The notes: generated by a model not told the origin, from the sequence alone. A DNA stretch of 64,000 nt from Bog-473 sp963809825 (GCA_963809825.1 CAWELJ010000003.1:186001-250000), one strand, 5' to 3'; counted from the first letter of the stretch, positions 1 through 8,787 are shown. Made by a program: numbers and translations.

Positions 1-3000
1 CCTACGGCTGCGGCGGCGGGAACGCCACTTACACGATCACCGACACGACGCATCCCTCGGGCAGCGGCAGCGCCAGTCCCAGCCAGATCGCCGACGGCGG
101 CGCCATGGTGAGCCTCACCCCGGCCAACACGATTCAAGCCGGCGACTCGGTGACCCTGACCGTCACCCAGGTGCTGAACCCTCCGGCGGGATCGGGACAG
201 CTCTCGATCTCGACGTCGTCGGACCCGGTCGCGGTCAACGCGGCGGACACGACCACCGCAGCGGGGTCGGTGTCGTCGGTCTCGTTCGGCCCGAGCTCGA
301 CGGCCGGCGGGGCGAGCGGCGTCACCTACGCCGTGGGCTTCACCGCCAGCGCGACCGGAGCCATCACGGCAGGCTTCGGGTCCATCACCCTCGCCGCGCC
401 GGCGGGCACGATCTTCGGGCCTTGCCCCTACGGCTGCGGCGGCGGGAACGCCACGTACACGATCACCGACACGACGCATCCCTCGGGCAGCGGCAGCGCC
501 AGTCCCAGCCAGATCGCCGACGGCGGCGCCATGGTGAGCCTCACCCCGGCCAACACGATTCAAGCCGGCGACTCCGTCCTGCTCATCGTGACCCAGGTCA
601 CCAACCCTCCGGCGGGCTCGGGGCAACTGTCCGTGTCCACCTCTTCGGACCCGGCGTCCGTCTCCGCCGCGGACACGACCAGTCCTCCCAACGCCGTCGC
701 CTCGGCCGACTTCTCGCCCAGCTCTGCCGCGGGCGGGGCCACCGCGGTGACCTACACGGTCGGATTCACCACCAGCGCGACGGGCACCTTGCTGGGCGGA
801 CTCGGCGCGGTCAGCCTCCTCGCCCCGCCCGGGACCACCTTCAGCCCCAGCGCCACCGCAACGATCACCGACGCCACCCATTCCGCCGGCAGCGGCACGG
901 TGGGCTCCATCGGGGTCCTCGACGGCGGTGCACTGGCCGACTTCGTCGTGCCGAACACGATCCAGGCGGGCGACGCGGTGGTGCTGACTGTCCCGGGCGT
1001 CACCAACCCGCCCGCCGGCGCCCAGTCCCTCGAGGTCTCGACCAGCTCGGACGCGACGCCGACGCCGGCGAGCACCGGCGGCGGCTCAGGGCCCACCGTC
1101 AGCGGCACCGTCCTGGCCTCCGACAGCAGCCCGGCCGTGGGGGCCGCCGTGCAGGCGTGCAGCAACGGCACGTGCGCGCTGACCACCACGGACGCCTCGG
1201 GCGACTACCAGCTGAGCCTGACCCCGGGCTCGTACATCCTCAGCGCCGACGCTCCTCCCGGCAGCCGCGACACCCAGGGCGTCCAGGGGCTGACGGTGGG
1301 CCCGACGGCGCAAACCGGCGTCACCATCCAGCTCGGATTGCCGCCGGGCATACCGAGCGGTCTGACGCTCCTGAGCCCGACCTTCGGCACCGAGACCTCC
1401 TCGACCACCAACCCGATCGTGAACTGGAGGGACCCGTTCCAGGTCAGCATCGCCCCGGGCTTCTTCCCGAGTGGGGGCGTCGTCGTGGCCACCCAGGTGG
1501 TGGTCGTCGGGACCGACGTCTTCACCGGACAGGTCATGGACAAGGTGGTCGACATCGGCGGCGACATCGCCGGCAACCCGGTGGGCGAGGTCCTCGGCAC
1601 CCAACCGATCACCGTCACCGTGCCCGCGCTCGAGCCGATCCACGGCGACATCTCGATCTTCGTGCACTACAAGGAGTACGCGAGCAGCCTCGGTGACGGC
1701 ACCGGACCGCCCGCCGGCATCATCGGGCCCCAGGTCATCGACCTGAACTACCCCAACCAGGTGCCGACACCGACGGACCCCCTGGCGGGGTACTTCGTCA
1801 ACGACGGAGCACCGGCCGGAGCGCCGGTGGGCGGCGGCACCATCACCGGCACCGACGCCGCCGACTTCTCGGTCGTCCCGCTCTCGAGCGTCGGGGTGCC
1901 GCCGGGCACGAACGATTGCGGGTCGTCGGCTGTGACGCTCCAGCAGTACGACGGGACCTCGGCAAGCCCAGCACAGGCCGACGAGTGCGGGGTCGGTGTC
2001 CAGTTCACCCCGCCGGCACTCCCCGACGCCCACAAGATCCTCTACTACGCCACCCTCGAGGAGCAGGCCAACGGCGGCACGATCCCCGTCCAGCTCGTCG
2101 GGTGCGATTCCCGGGTCTCCGCGGCCGCCGCTGCGGTCACGGGCTTCGACCTCTGTGGCAACTCGGTGATGGACTGGGAGCCGAGCGCCGACAGCGGTGA
2201 CGGCGGTGGCGGCAGCGGCCAAGGCGGCGGAGGCGGCGAAGGCGGCGGCGGTGGCGGGACGGGCGGAGGGGGCGGTCCCTACGTCGACCCGAGCGGCACC
2301 GTCTACGGCACCAGCGGGACCGTCACCGTGCCACTGGCCGGAGCGACCGTGACCCTGGGCCAGGGCTCGAGCACCTCGGGGCCGTTCACCGCGGTGCCGA
2401 ACGGGTCGACGGTCATGTCCCCGGCCAACCGTGTGAACCCCGACCTCACCGACCAGCAGGGCGAGTTCGGATGGGACGTGCTCTCCGGTAACTACGACGT
2501 GACGGCGCAGGCGTCCGGCTGCACCACGTCCAGCACGCCGGGGTTCGCGGTCCCGCCGCCCGTCACCAACCTCTCCCTCACGCTGAACTGCTCCACGTTG
2601 CCGACACGGGCGTCCACGTCGACCGGCATCTCCGAATCGGCATCCACGACCAACTACGGCGATCCGGTCACCTTCAGCGCCCCGATCAGCGGGACGGGCA
2701 CCCCGACAGGGACGGTGACCTTCTCGGACGGCTCGACGCCGATCGGGACGGCGGTCGTCGCGGGCGGTTCGGCCGCGCTCACCGTGAGCTCACTCGGGAC
2801 GGGGCCGCACTCCATCTCGGCCACCTACGGCGGCGATGCTCTCGACTCCCCATCGTCCTCGGGCTCCATCGCCTTCGACGTGACGAGCCCGCAGTCGATC
2901 AGCTTCACCTCGACGGCGCCGTCGAACGCGGTGGTGACCGGCACGTACACCCCGACGGCGCATTCGACCTCGGGCCTGCCCGTCGCGCTCGGCATCGACG

Positions 3001-4052
3001 GCTCCTCGGCGTCGGTCTGCTCCATGACGGCCGGGGTCGTCACCTTCAACCAGACCGGCACCTGCATCATCGACGCCAACCAGGCCGGTAACACCACCTT
3101 CGCGGCGGCGGCCCAGGTGCAACAGAAGGTGAGCGTGGCCGGCGAGCCGCAGACGATCAGCTTCACATCGACGGCGCCGTCGAACGCGGTGGTCACCGGC
3201 ACGTACATGCCGACGGCGCATTCGACCTCGGGCCTGACCGTCGCGCTCGGCATCGACGGCTCCTCGGTGTCGGTGTGCTCCATGACGGCCGGGGTCATCA
3301 CCTTCAACCAGACCGGCATCTGCACCATCGACGCCAACCAGGCCGGTAACACCACCTTCGCGGCGGCGGCCCAGGTGCAACAGAAGGTGAGCGTCGGGAC
3401 TTCGACCGGTTCCAAGCCGGTCGCGGTCGACGACCACTTCTCGACGCCCATCGGAACCACCCTGGTCGTCCCCGCCTCCAAGGGTGTGCTCGCGAACGAC
3501 ACCCTCAACGGCGCCGGCATCGTGGCGCACACGAAACCCGGCCACGGGAGCCTGACCCTGAAGGCCGACGGCTCGTTCACCTACGCGCCCATGCCTTTCT
3601 ACTTCGGCCAGGACAGCTTCACCTACACCTTGCAGAACGGATCGGGCACCTCGACCGCGACCGTGACGATCCAGGTTGGTCCCGCCCTCTCCGACGTCGC
3701 CGTGACCCTCTCGGGTCCCAGCTCGGCCAGGAGCGGGTCGAGCTTCGCCTACACGTTCACGGTCACCGACATCGGTCCCGCTGCGGCGAGCGGTGTGCAA
3801 GCGGACCTCCAGCTGCCCTCCGGCGCGGTCGTGACCTCCGCCAGCGGCAACCCCACGGCGGAGTTCGGCGGAACCCTGCTCGCCTGGTCCGCGCCGACCC
3901 TGGCCCCGGGCGCGTCGCTCACCTACCGCGTGGTGGTCACCGTCACGAAGCACGGTGGAACACTGGTCACACTCGGCGCAGCGTGGCCCACGGGATCCCT
4001 CGATCTCCACCCGTTCAACAACGTGGCCCAGACGACGACCCGCGTGAGCTGA
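1..4052 (+). CDS. Large secreted multi-domain repeat protein, 5' end missing
   Basis: The reading frame is open from base 3 to the TGA at 4050-4052, so the gene starts upstream of the window. In order I see: three related N-terminal modules (each with NTIQAGDxV; the third is truncated), a carboxypeptidase-regulatory-like fold near bases 1098-1270, a long region with few recognisable features, a Gly-rich linker near 2190-2280, a second regulatory-like segment, an Ig-like domain (GTVTFSDGSTPIG, near 2600-2880), two 86-residue repeats, a cadherin-like or tandem-95 module (VLANDTLNG near 3490) and a C-terminal DUF11-type domain. There is no sortase signal or C-terminal membrane segment. The composition (Thr, Ser, Gly, Pro rich) fits an exported surface or matrix protein. 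Its anchoring is unknown; it may belong functionally with the surface proteins further right, but that is inference. Confidence 0.75.
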   Translation, partial: YGCGGGNATYTITDTTHPSGSGSASPSQIADGGAMVSLTPANTIQAGDSVTLTVTQVLNPPAGSGQLSISTSSDPVAVNAADTTTAAGSVSSVSFGPSSTAGGASGVTYAVGFTASATGAITAGFGSITLAAPAGTIFGPCPYGCGGGNATYTITDTTHPSGSGSASPSQIADGGAMVSLTPANTIQAGDSVLLIVTQVTNPPAGSGQLSVSTSSDPASVSAADTTSPPNAVASADFSPSSAAGGATAVTYTVGFTTSATGTLLGGLGAVSLLAPPGTTFSPSATATITDATHSAGSGTVGSIGVLDGGALADFVVPNTIQAGDAVVLTVPGVTNPPAGAQSLEVSTSSDATPTPASTGGGSGPTVSGTVLASDSSPAVGAAVQACSNGTCALTTTDASGDYQLSLTPGSYILSADAPPGSRDTQGVQGLTVGPTAQTGVTIQLGLPPGIPSGLTLLSPTFGTETSSTTNPIVNWRDPFQVSIAPGFFPSGGVVVATQVVVVGTDVFTGQVMDKVVDIGGDIAGNPVGEVLGTQPITVTVPALEPIHGDISIFVHYKEYASSLGDGTGPPAGIIGPQVIDLNYPNQVPTPTDPLAGYFVNDGAPAGAPVGGGTITGTDAADFSVVPLSSVGVPPGTNDCGSSAVTLQQYDGTSASPAQADECGVGVQFTPPALPDAHKILYYATLEEQANGGTIPVQLVGCDSRVSAAAAAVTGFDLCGNSVMDWEPSADSGDGGGGSGQGGGGGEGGGGGGTGGGGGPYVDPSGTVYGTSGTVTVPLAGATVTLGQGSSTSGPFTAVPNGSTVMSPANRVNPDLTDQQGEFGWDVLSGNYDVTAQASGCTTSSTPGFAVPPPVTNLSLTLNCSTLPTRASTSTGISESASTTNYGDPVTFSAPISGTGTPTGTVTFSDGSTPIGTAVVAGGSAALTVSSLGTGPHSISATYGGDALDSPSSSGSIAFDVTSPQSISFTSTAPSNAVVTGTYTPTAHSTSGLPVALGIDGSSASVCSMTAGVVTFNQTGTCIIDANQAGNTTFAAAAQVQQKVSVAGEPQTISFTSTAPSNAVVTGTYMPTAHSTSGLTVALGIDGSSVSVCSMTAGVITFNQTGICTIDANQAGNTTFAAAAQVQQKVSVGTSTGSKPVAVDDHFSTPIGTTLVVPASKGVLANDTLNGAGIVAHTKPGHGSLTLKADGSFTYAPMPFYFGQDSFTYTLQNGSGTSTATVTIQVGPALSDVAVTLSGPSSARSGSSFAYTFTVTDIGPAAASGVQADLQLPSGAVVTSASGNPTAEFGGTLLAWSAPTLAPGASLTYRVVVTVTKHGGTLVTLGAAWPTGSLDLHPFNNVAQTTTRVS
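105..1070 (+). repeat. Tandem 132-142-residue protein modules in the first gene
   Basis: Module 1 covers 105-530 and module 2 covers 531-932; module 3 starts at 933 and is truncated. Bases 3-152 are almost identical to 429-578 (426 bp apart), so the upstream copy is recent. Modules 1 and 2 are more diverged from each other in their second half. Confidence 0.8.
2890..3395 (+). repeat. Two tandem 86-residue repeats (258 bp)
   Basis: The units begin at 2890 and 3148, each with a (S/T)ISFTSTAPSNAV core and a conserved Cys pair (SVCSMTAG ... CxIDANQAGN). They are nearly identical, pointing to recent duplication or gene conversion. Confidence 0.8.
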
Positions 4053-4053
4053 A

Positions 4054-4114
4054 CAGCGATTCGACGACGAGATCGGCCAACCCGAACGCGGGGTGGTGGC
4101 CCTCGCCGTACTCG
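4054..4114 (-). pseudogene. Relic of a HAD phosphatase 3' end
   Basis: Bases 4054-4114 match 5745-5805, inside the intact HAD gene, at 57 of 61 positions and in the same orientation. On the minus strand they still encode a GHHPAFGLADLVV-type peptide. The match starts two bases after the stop of the first gene and is not part of any longer frame. It bounds the left side of a small islet (4.1-5.7 kb) whose right side is the intact HAD gene. Confidence 0.8.
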
Positions 4115-4152
4115 CTCGGAGAGTGGTTCAGGTGGTCGAGCTGTGATCAGCG

Positions 4153-4158
4153 TACGAT
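4153..4158 (+). promoter_or_regulatory. -10 box TACGAT for a leaderless transcript
   Basis: TACGAT ends six bases before the ATG at 4165 and no Shine-Dalgarno sequence precedes the start, the pattern of actinobacterial leaderless mRNAs. Confidence 0.5.
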
Positions 4159-4164
4159 CGCAAG

Positions 4165-4647
4165 ATGGTCGATGCCCAACGCCTGCTGACGGACCGGATC
4201 GCGATCGACGACCTCTTGACCCACTACGCAACGCTTATCGACAGTCGCCGGTTCGAAGAACTCGATCAGGTTTTCACCTCCGACGCCGTGCTCGACTACC
4301 GCTCGGCCGGTGGCATCCGCGGCTCTTTCTCCGAGGTTCGCGACTGGCTCGCCAGCGTCCTCCCGTTGTTCTCGTGGACCCAGCACCTCGTGGTCAACCG
4401 CGCCGTTGAGCTGGCCCCCGGTGCCGATGAGGCCACCAGCAGGTCGCTCTTCCACAATCCCAACAGCATGGAGATCGAAGGCCGGTCCTGGCTCTTCGTG
4501 GTCGGTGGCGCCTACCACGACCGACTCGTGCGGACGGACTCGGGCTGGAGGATCCGCCACCGGGTGGAGGAAACCATTTGGTGGGACAATCCGATGCCCG
4601 GGCTCGACGCCGTCCCGCCTCCTCTCCCGGCCGACTGCTTCGACTGA
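4165..4647 (+). CDS. SnoaL-like (NTF2-fold) protein
   Basis: A 160-residue protein of the size and pattern of SnoaL_4 proteins: an N-terminal helix (DRIAIDDLLTHYATLIDSRR), the VFTSDAVLDYR strand typical of the fold, and a C-terminal WRIRHRVEETIWW segment. These cone-shaped alpha+beta barrels act as small hydratases, isomerases or binding proteins; the substrate here cannot be told. The ATG at 4165 is supported by the -10 box six bases upstream. It is the first gene of the islet between the HAD relic and the intact HAD gene, and its base composition looks less GC-rich than the core genes at 6-8 kb. Confidence 0.75.
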   Translation: MVDAQRLLTDRIAIDDLLTHYATLIDSRRFEELDQVFTSDAVLDYRSAGGIRGSFSEVRDWLASVLPLFSWTQHLVVNRAVELAPGADEATSRSLFHNPNSMEIEGRSWLFVVGGAYHDRLVRTDSGWRIRHRVEETIWWDNPMPGLDAVPPPLPADCFD

Positions 4648-4686
4648 ACGGTCGGCCCGTAGAGGGCGAGACAAAGTTCAACGAAG

Positions 4687-5172
4687 TCAACCTTCCACAA
4701 GGGGCTTGTCGAAGAGCAGGATCTCCTCATCGTCGGGAGGTTGAAAAATCGTCGCCCACTCCTCAAAGTGAGCCCGTGTGATTGGCGCGGCTGTCCACTC
4801 GCCCGATGCAGTGCGGCGTTCAGCTCGCTCGATCAACTGCTCCAAGGGCGCATGGAGGTAATGCAGTTCGACTCCCACCCCCAACGCTCGCGCCCCGAGT
4901 CGTTTCTCATCCCGTTCGGCTCGCGCCCAGTGGCCCCACTCCAAGATCACGCTCTGGCCCCGGGCGAGGAGATCCCGGGACAGTTCCCACAGCTGACGTT
5001 CGATACGCACCCGGAATTCGTCATCCCACACATCGGCCCCCAGTTGCGTCACCCACCCGTCCTTGTCCAACCTGATGGCGGGGATCTTGGGTGCGAGCCG
5101 ACGAGCGAGTGTCGACTTGCCCGAGGCTGGAAGCCCACAGATCAGCACGAGGCGTGCCGATGAAATCGCCAT
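4687..5172 (-). CDS. P-loop AAA/zeta-toxin-like kinase family protein
   Basis: A 161-residue single-domain P-loop protein. The Walker A motif GLPASGKST lies near residues 13-21, followed by IRLDKDGW (possible acceptor-binding Asp) and a hydrophobic VILEWGHW strand in the Walker B position. The ERAERRT segment could form the Arg-rich lid. Small proteins of this type phosphorylate small molecules or antibiotics (chloramphenicol phosphotransferase-like and gluconate-kinase-like folds); the substrate is not evident. It reads against the SnoaL gene upstream (convergent, 39 bp apart) and sits in the same islet. No partner antitoxin is visible, so a toxin role is unlikely. Confidence 0.7.
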   Translation of the reverse strand: MAISSARLVLICGLPASGKSTLARRLAPKIPAIRLDKDGWVTQLGADVWDDEFRVRIERQLWELSRDLLARGQSVILEWGHWARAERDEKRLGARALGVGVELHYLHAPLEQLIERAERRTASGEWTAAPITRAHFEEWATIFQPPDDEEILLFDKPLVEG

Positions 5173-5225
5173 GCACGATTTCTAACATCGAAGGCGCCGG
5201 CGACGGAGTCGGTCGAGTCTTCCTA

Positions 5226-5660
5226 CTATCGAGGCTGCGCCGTCAATGCATTCCAGGCCGCGAGAGAGTCCATGTAGTCCCTCCAGCGCGCGATCTTCCG
5301 GTCTTTGATCTCGACAATGGAACAGAATCGATTGTCGTACGTCACGCCTGTCGCGAGGATGGTCCCGTGGACCTCGTATTCGATGACGATGACACGACCG
5401 TCGTCCGTAATGCGGGTGACCAGATTGTCGGCGGATCTGAGCTCAATGTTGTCGCCATAGCCCTTGAACTGGGCCATCAGGTCAGCCCGCCCCTGAATGG
5501 TGCGAGGCCAACCTGGAAAGTCGTAGAGGACCTCATAGACGATGTCGTCCGAGACGACGTCGAAGAAATGCTCGCCGTCGACGCGGTCACCCAGCGCCCC
5601 TCGAACCAGATCGAAGTACGGATCGGCGGCCTGGTAGGGAGCGTATTTCTGATTCGGCAT
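5226..5660 (-). CDS. NTF2-like / SnoaL family protein
   Basis: A 144-residue NTF2-fold protein with features such as FFDVVSDDIVYEVLYDFPG, an internal GRADLMAQFKGYG helix and a KIARWRDYMDSLA C-terminus, as in ketosteroid-isomerase-like proteins annotated as SnoaL_2. Function is unassigned. The ATG at 5660 is preceded by a -10-like TATCCT at 5667-5672 with six bases between, indicating a leaderless mRNA. It has visibly lower GC than the HAD gene downstream and belongs to the same islet as the SnoaL and kinase-like genes. Confidence 0.7.
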   Translation of the reverse strand: MPNQKYAPYQAADPYFDLVRGALGDRVDGEHFFDVVSDDIVYEVLYDFPGWPRTIQGRADLMAQFKGYGDNIELRSADNLVTRITDDGRVIVIEYEVHGTILATGVTYDNRFCSIVEIKDRKIARWRDYMDSLAAWNALTAQPR

Positions 5661-5666
5661 CGACGA

Positions 5667-5672
5667 AGGATA
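5667..5672 (-). promoter_or_regulatory. -10 box TATCCT for a leaderless transcript
   Basis: Read on the minus strand, TATCCT ends six bases before the ATG at 5660, with no Shine-Dalgarno sequence. Confidence 0.5.
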
Positions 5673-5691
5673 GATGGCTCGTGCGCGGACT

Positions 5692-6390
5692 CTATGCGGA
5701 CCCGCGGCGGGCCACCTCGTCGAGCGCCCGCCCGTCCACCTCGAGCAGCGAGTCGACGACGAGATCGGCCAGCCCGAACGCGGGATGGTGGCCCTCGCCG
5801 TGCTCGGGCACCGCGATGCACGCCATCGACGCCGCCTTGGCGGCGAGCACGCCCGCCGGCGCGTCCTCCCACACGAGGCACTGGCGCGGCACGGCCCCGA
5901 GCTCGTCGGCCGTGGTCAAGAAGACGGCGGGGTGCGGCTTGCCGTAGGGCTCGTCCTCGGCCGAGTGCACCAGCGCGAAGCGGCGGCGCAGGTCGAAGTG
6001 CTCCAGTGCGGCGTCGATGAGGCGGTACTGCGACGACGACGCCACGGCGAGGACGAGGCCGCGCTCGTTACACAGGTCGATGGCGTGTTCGGCACCCGGC
6101 TTGAGGACGCCCTTCGTGAGGATGAGCTCGATGACGCGGTCGACGATCGTCACCGCCACCTCGTCGGGGGCAGGGCCGGTCCACGGGTAGAGCCGGTACC
6201 AGTGCTCGGTCACCTCGTGCACGAACATGCCCTTGGTCGAGCGGCACCCCTCGACGGCGAGGGGGACACCGAGGCCACCGAGGATCTCGATCTCGGCCTC
6301 GTGCCAGAGGATCTCCGAGTCGATGAGGAGCCCGTCCATGTCGAAGATGGACGCGGTGAACCCCGCCGGTACGGGGTGCGGCGGAATCAA
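5692..6390 (-). CDS. HAD-superfamily phosphatase, hexitol phosphatase HxpB-like
   Basis: A 232-residue HAD hydrolase with all four motifs: nucleophile FDMDGLLIDSE, motif II VASSSQY, motif III Lys in YGKPHP, and motif IV LVWEDAPAGV. The sequence around motif I and the overall length resemble E. coli YniC/HxpB sugar-phosphate phosphatases. I place the start at a TTG (6390-6388) that overlaps the TGA of the peroxidase gene (TTGA overlap), because a later ATG would cut the nucleophile motif; this implies translational coupling. Its 3' end has been duplicated as a 61-bp relic at 4054-4114. Confidence 0.75.
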   Translation of the reverse strand: MIPPHPVPAGFTASIFDMDGLLIDSEILWHEAEIEILGGLGVPLAVEGCRSTKGMFVHEVTEHWYRLYPWTGPAPDEVAVTIVDRVIELILTKGVLKPGAEHAIDLCNERGLVLAVASSSQYRLIDAALEHFDLRRRFALVHSAEDEPYGKPHPAVFLTTADELGAVPRQCLVWEDAPAGVLAAKAASMACIAVPEHGEGHHPAFGLADLVVDSLLEVDGRALDEVARRGSA

Positions 6391-6878
6391 GCGGCGGACA
6401 GCTGCGCCTCGATGTCGCCCACGATGGCGGGGTCCTCCGGCTCCACCTGCGGCCGGTAGCGCGCCACGATCTGGCCGGCGGGCGAGACGAGGAACTTCTC
6501 GAAGTTCCATGTGATGTCGCCGGCCTTGCCCTCGGCGTCTTCCTTCTCGGTCAACTCGGCGTAAATGGGGTGGCGGTCGTCGCCGTTCACCTCGATCTTC
6601 TCCATGAGCGGGAAGGTGACGCCGTACGTCGTCGAGCAGAACTCAGCGATCTCCTCGGACGTGCCGGGCTCCTGGCCCATGAACTGGTTGCACGGGAAGC
6701 CGATCACCGAGAAGCCCTTGTCGCCGTACGTCTTCTGCAGCCGCTCGAGGCCCTCGTACTGCGGGGTGAGGCCGCACTTGGAGGCCACGTTGACCAGCAG
6801 CAGGGTCTGGCCGGCGAAGTCGCCGATCTTGGCGTCGTCGCCCTGGAGGGTGTGGATGGGGATGTCGTAAAGAGCCAT
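6387..6878 (-). CDS. Glutathione peroxidase family protein
   Basis: A 163-residue thiol peroxidase reducing hydroperoxides, probably with thioredoxin or mycothiol-linked donors in an actinobacterium (inference). The peroxidatic residue is Cys35 in NVASKCGLT, not selenocysteine. The GFPCNQF motif (60-66) with the family Gln and Asn and the later WNFEKFLV with the catalytic Trp are present. The length equals that of bacterial BtuE/BsaA-type enzymes. The ATG at 6878 has TAGGGT seven bases upstream, so the mRNA is probably leaderless. It is coupled to the downstream HAD gene by a TTGA overlap, and a divergent MDR gene starts 76 bp away. Confidence 0.9.
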   Translation of the reverse strand: MALYDIPIHTLQGDDAKIGDFAGQTLLLVNVASKCGLTPQYEGLERLQKTYGDKGFSVIGFPCNQFMGQEPGTSEEIAEFCSTTYGVTFPLMEKIEVNGDDRHPIYAELTEKEDAEGKAGDITWNFEKFLVSPAGQIVARYRPQVEPEDPAIVGDIEAQLSAA

Positions 6879-6885
6879 GTCCCGG

Positions 6886-6946
6886 ACCCTACCGGTCCCC
6901 GGCGCCGGCGCGCCCGGGGCGGGTGGCCGGGCGGTCCGCGTAGGGT
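6886..6946. promoter_or_regulatory. Divergent leaderless promoters (peroxidase / MDR)
   Basis: Minus strand: TAGGGT (6891-6886) lies seven bases before the peroxidase ATG. Plus strand: TAGGGT (6941-6946) lies seven bases before the GTG at 6954. The two -10 boxes are identical and neither gene has a Shine-Dalgarno sequence. Confidence 0.55.
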
Positions 6947-6953
6947 GGCCGGC

Positions 6954-7895
6954 GTGCACGCGGTGGTGATCCGGGACGGCCGGCTGTCCTGGGAGGAGCG
7001 CGACGACCCGGTCTGCGGCGACACCGAGCTCCTCGTGGCGGTGCGGGCGGCGGGCCTCAACGGGGCGGACCTGGTGCAGCGGGCGGGGGCGTATCCAGCG
7101 CCTCCGGGGTGGCCGCAGGACATCCCGGGCATGGAGATGGCCGGAGAGGTCGTCGCAGTGGGGCGGCAGGTGACGCTGTTCGGGCCCGGGGACCGGGTCA
7201 TGGCCGTGGTCGGGGGCGGGGCCCAGGCGACCGTGGCCCGCGTCGACGAGTCCCACGCGCTGGCCGTGCCCGACGCGTTGCCCTGGCCCGAGGCCGGCGG
7301 GTTCCCCGAGGTCTTCTGGACCGCCCACGACGCGCTCTTCACCCAGGCGGGGCTCCGGATGGGCGAGCGGGTGCTCGTCAGCGGCGCCGCGGGCGGCGTC
7401 GGGACGGCGGGCGTGCAGATGGCCGCGGCGGCGGGTGCGGTGGTGACGGCGTCGGTGCGCAATGCCGCGCTGCACGACGCGGTGCGGGACCTCGGGGCCG
7501 CCTCCGTGGTCGAGCCGGGGGGCGAGGGGGCGCACGGCCCCTACGACGTCGTCCTCGAACTGGTGGGTGCGCCGAGCTTGAGCGGGGTGCTGCCCCACGT
7601 CGCCACCGGGGCCCGGGTCGTCGTGATCGGCGTCGGCGGCGGGGCCCAGATGGAGATCGACCTGTATTCGCTGATGCGGGCGCGAGCCCGCATCGGCGCG
7701 TCGACGCTGCGGGCACGCAGCCGGAGCGAGAAGGCGGACGTGGCGGCCGCAGTGGCGGCACACGTGCTGCCGCTGCTGGCCGACGGACGGGTCAGAGTGC
7801 CGGTGGCCGACACCTTCCCCCTGCCCGAGGCAGAAGCGGCGTACGAGCGCTTCGCCCGGGGCGGCAAGCTCGGCAAGGTCGTGCTGGTCAATTGA
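6954..7895 (+). CDS. Zinc-less MDR oxidoreductase, quinone oxidoreductase-like
   Basis: A 313-residue medium-chain dehydrogenase/reductase. The N-terminal GroES-like domain has GLNGADLVQRAG and GMEMAGEVVAVG; the Rossmann domain has the nucleotide motif VSGAAGGVGTAGVQMA (AxxGGVG) typical of NADPH quinone oxidoreductases. The Cys ligands for structural zinc are absent, as in the QOR/zeta-crystallin branch. The GTG at 6954 is chosen because TAGGGT precedes it by seven bases and the protein then begins at the family's usual N-terminus. The HAD gene starts five bases after its stop, so the two are probably co-transcribed. Confidence 0.85.
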   Translation: MHAVVIRDGRLSWEERDDPVCGDTELLVAVRAAGLNGADLVQRAGAYPAPPGWPQDIPGMEMAGEVVAVGRQVTLFGPGDRVMAVVGGGAQATVARVDESHALAVPDALPWPEAGGFPEVFWTAHDALFTQAGLRMGERVLVSGAAGGVGTAGVQMAAAAGAVVTASVRNAALHDAVRDLGAASVVEPGGEGAHGPYDVVLELVGAPSLSGVLPHVATGARVVVIGVGGGAQMEIDLYSLMRARARIGASTLRARSRSEKADVAAAVAAHVLPLLADGRVRVPVADTFPLPEAEAAYERFARGGKLGKVVLVN

Positions 7896-7899
7896 ACCG

Positions 7900-8634
7900 G
7901 TGATCGAGGCCGTCCTCTTCGACGGGGACCAGACGCTGTGGGACTTCGAGCGCGTCATGCGCGACGCGCTGATCGCCGTCGTCGGCGAGCTGCGGGCGGC
8001 GCGGCCGGGACGGTTCACGGCGGCGCTGCGGTGGCAGGACCTCGAGCGCGACCGTTCCGCCGTCGGGATGGAGCTCGAGGGGGTGGAGTACAACCTGGCC
8101 CGGCTGCGTGTCCTCGGGTTCGCCCGCACGCTGGAGCGCCTGCGGGACGCGGACGGCGGGGACGCGGCGGCCGATGCGCCGCTGGCCGAGGAGCTCGGTG
8201 CCTCCTACTTCCACCACCGCGACCGCGACCCCGCGCTGTTCCCCGACACGCTGCCCTGCCTCGATGCACTGCAGGTGCACTACCGCCTCGGCCTGCTGTC
8301 CAACGGGAGCCGGCTGCCCGAGAAGGTCGGGCTGGGGACGTACTTCGAGTCCGTGGTGTTCGCCCAGGACCACCGGGTGGCCAAGCCGGACAAGGGCATC
8401 TTCGAGGTGGTGGAGCGCCAACTGGGCGTGGCGCCGGCGGCGTGCGTGCTGGTGGGCGACCACCCCCTCAACGACGTGGCCGGGGCCAAGCGCGCCGGAT
8501 GGCGTGCCGTGTGGATCGATCGCGAGGGCGGGGGCGCGTTCGTGCCGCACGAAGGGTGCGAGGAGCATCCAGACGCGGTCGTGACCTCGCTCGACGAGCT
8601 TCCCGCCGCACTGCGGGTGCTCGGCCGCAACTGA
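7900..8634 (+). CDS. HAD-superfamily hydrolase
   Basis: A 244-residue HAD phosphatase starting with GTG at 7900, five bases after the MDR stop. Motif I is LFDGDQTLWDFE, motif II LLSNGSRL, motif III VAKPDKGIF and motif IV LVGDHPLNDVAG, so it should be active. The layout is closest to the YjjG/HAD-IA nucleotidase-like group, but the substrate is unknown. Its last 200 bp plus about 50 bp of 3' flank are duplicated, partly inverted, at 10797-11075, on the far side of the arsenite-exporter islet. Confidence 0.85.
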   Translation: MIEAVLFDGDQTLWDFERVMRDALIAVVGELRAARPGRFTAALRWQDLERDRSAVGMELEGVEYNLARLRVLGFARTLERLRDADGGDAAADAPLAEELGASYFHHRDRDPALFPDTLPCLDALQVHYRLGLLSNGSRLPEKVGLGTYFESVVFAQDHRVAKPDKGIFEVVERQLGVAPAACVLVGDHPLNDVAGAKRAGWRAVWIDREGGGAFVPHEGCEEHPDAVVTSLDELPAALRVLGRN

Positions 8635-8787
8635 GTTCGGCAATGAGGTGAGCCGTCGGCGGACCGAGGTCGGGGGCTGACGGTCCTCGTGGTTTCAGCG
8701 TGCGGAACGCAGCCCTCCCCGATCCGGCACGCCGGGCCCGTCCGGGGTCGACCGCCCCGACATCAATCCAAGAGCAGGGTCGGGACC

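Noticed and set aside
4687..5172. A zeta-type toxin module.
   Set aside because: The P-loop protein resembles small kinases, but there is no adjacent antitoxin gene; small-molecule kinase is the safer call.
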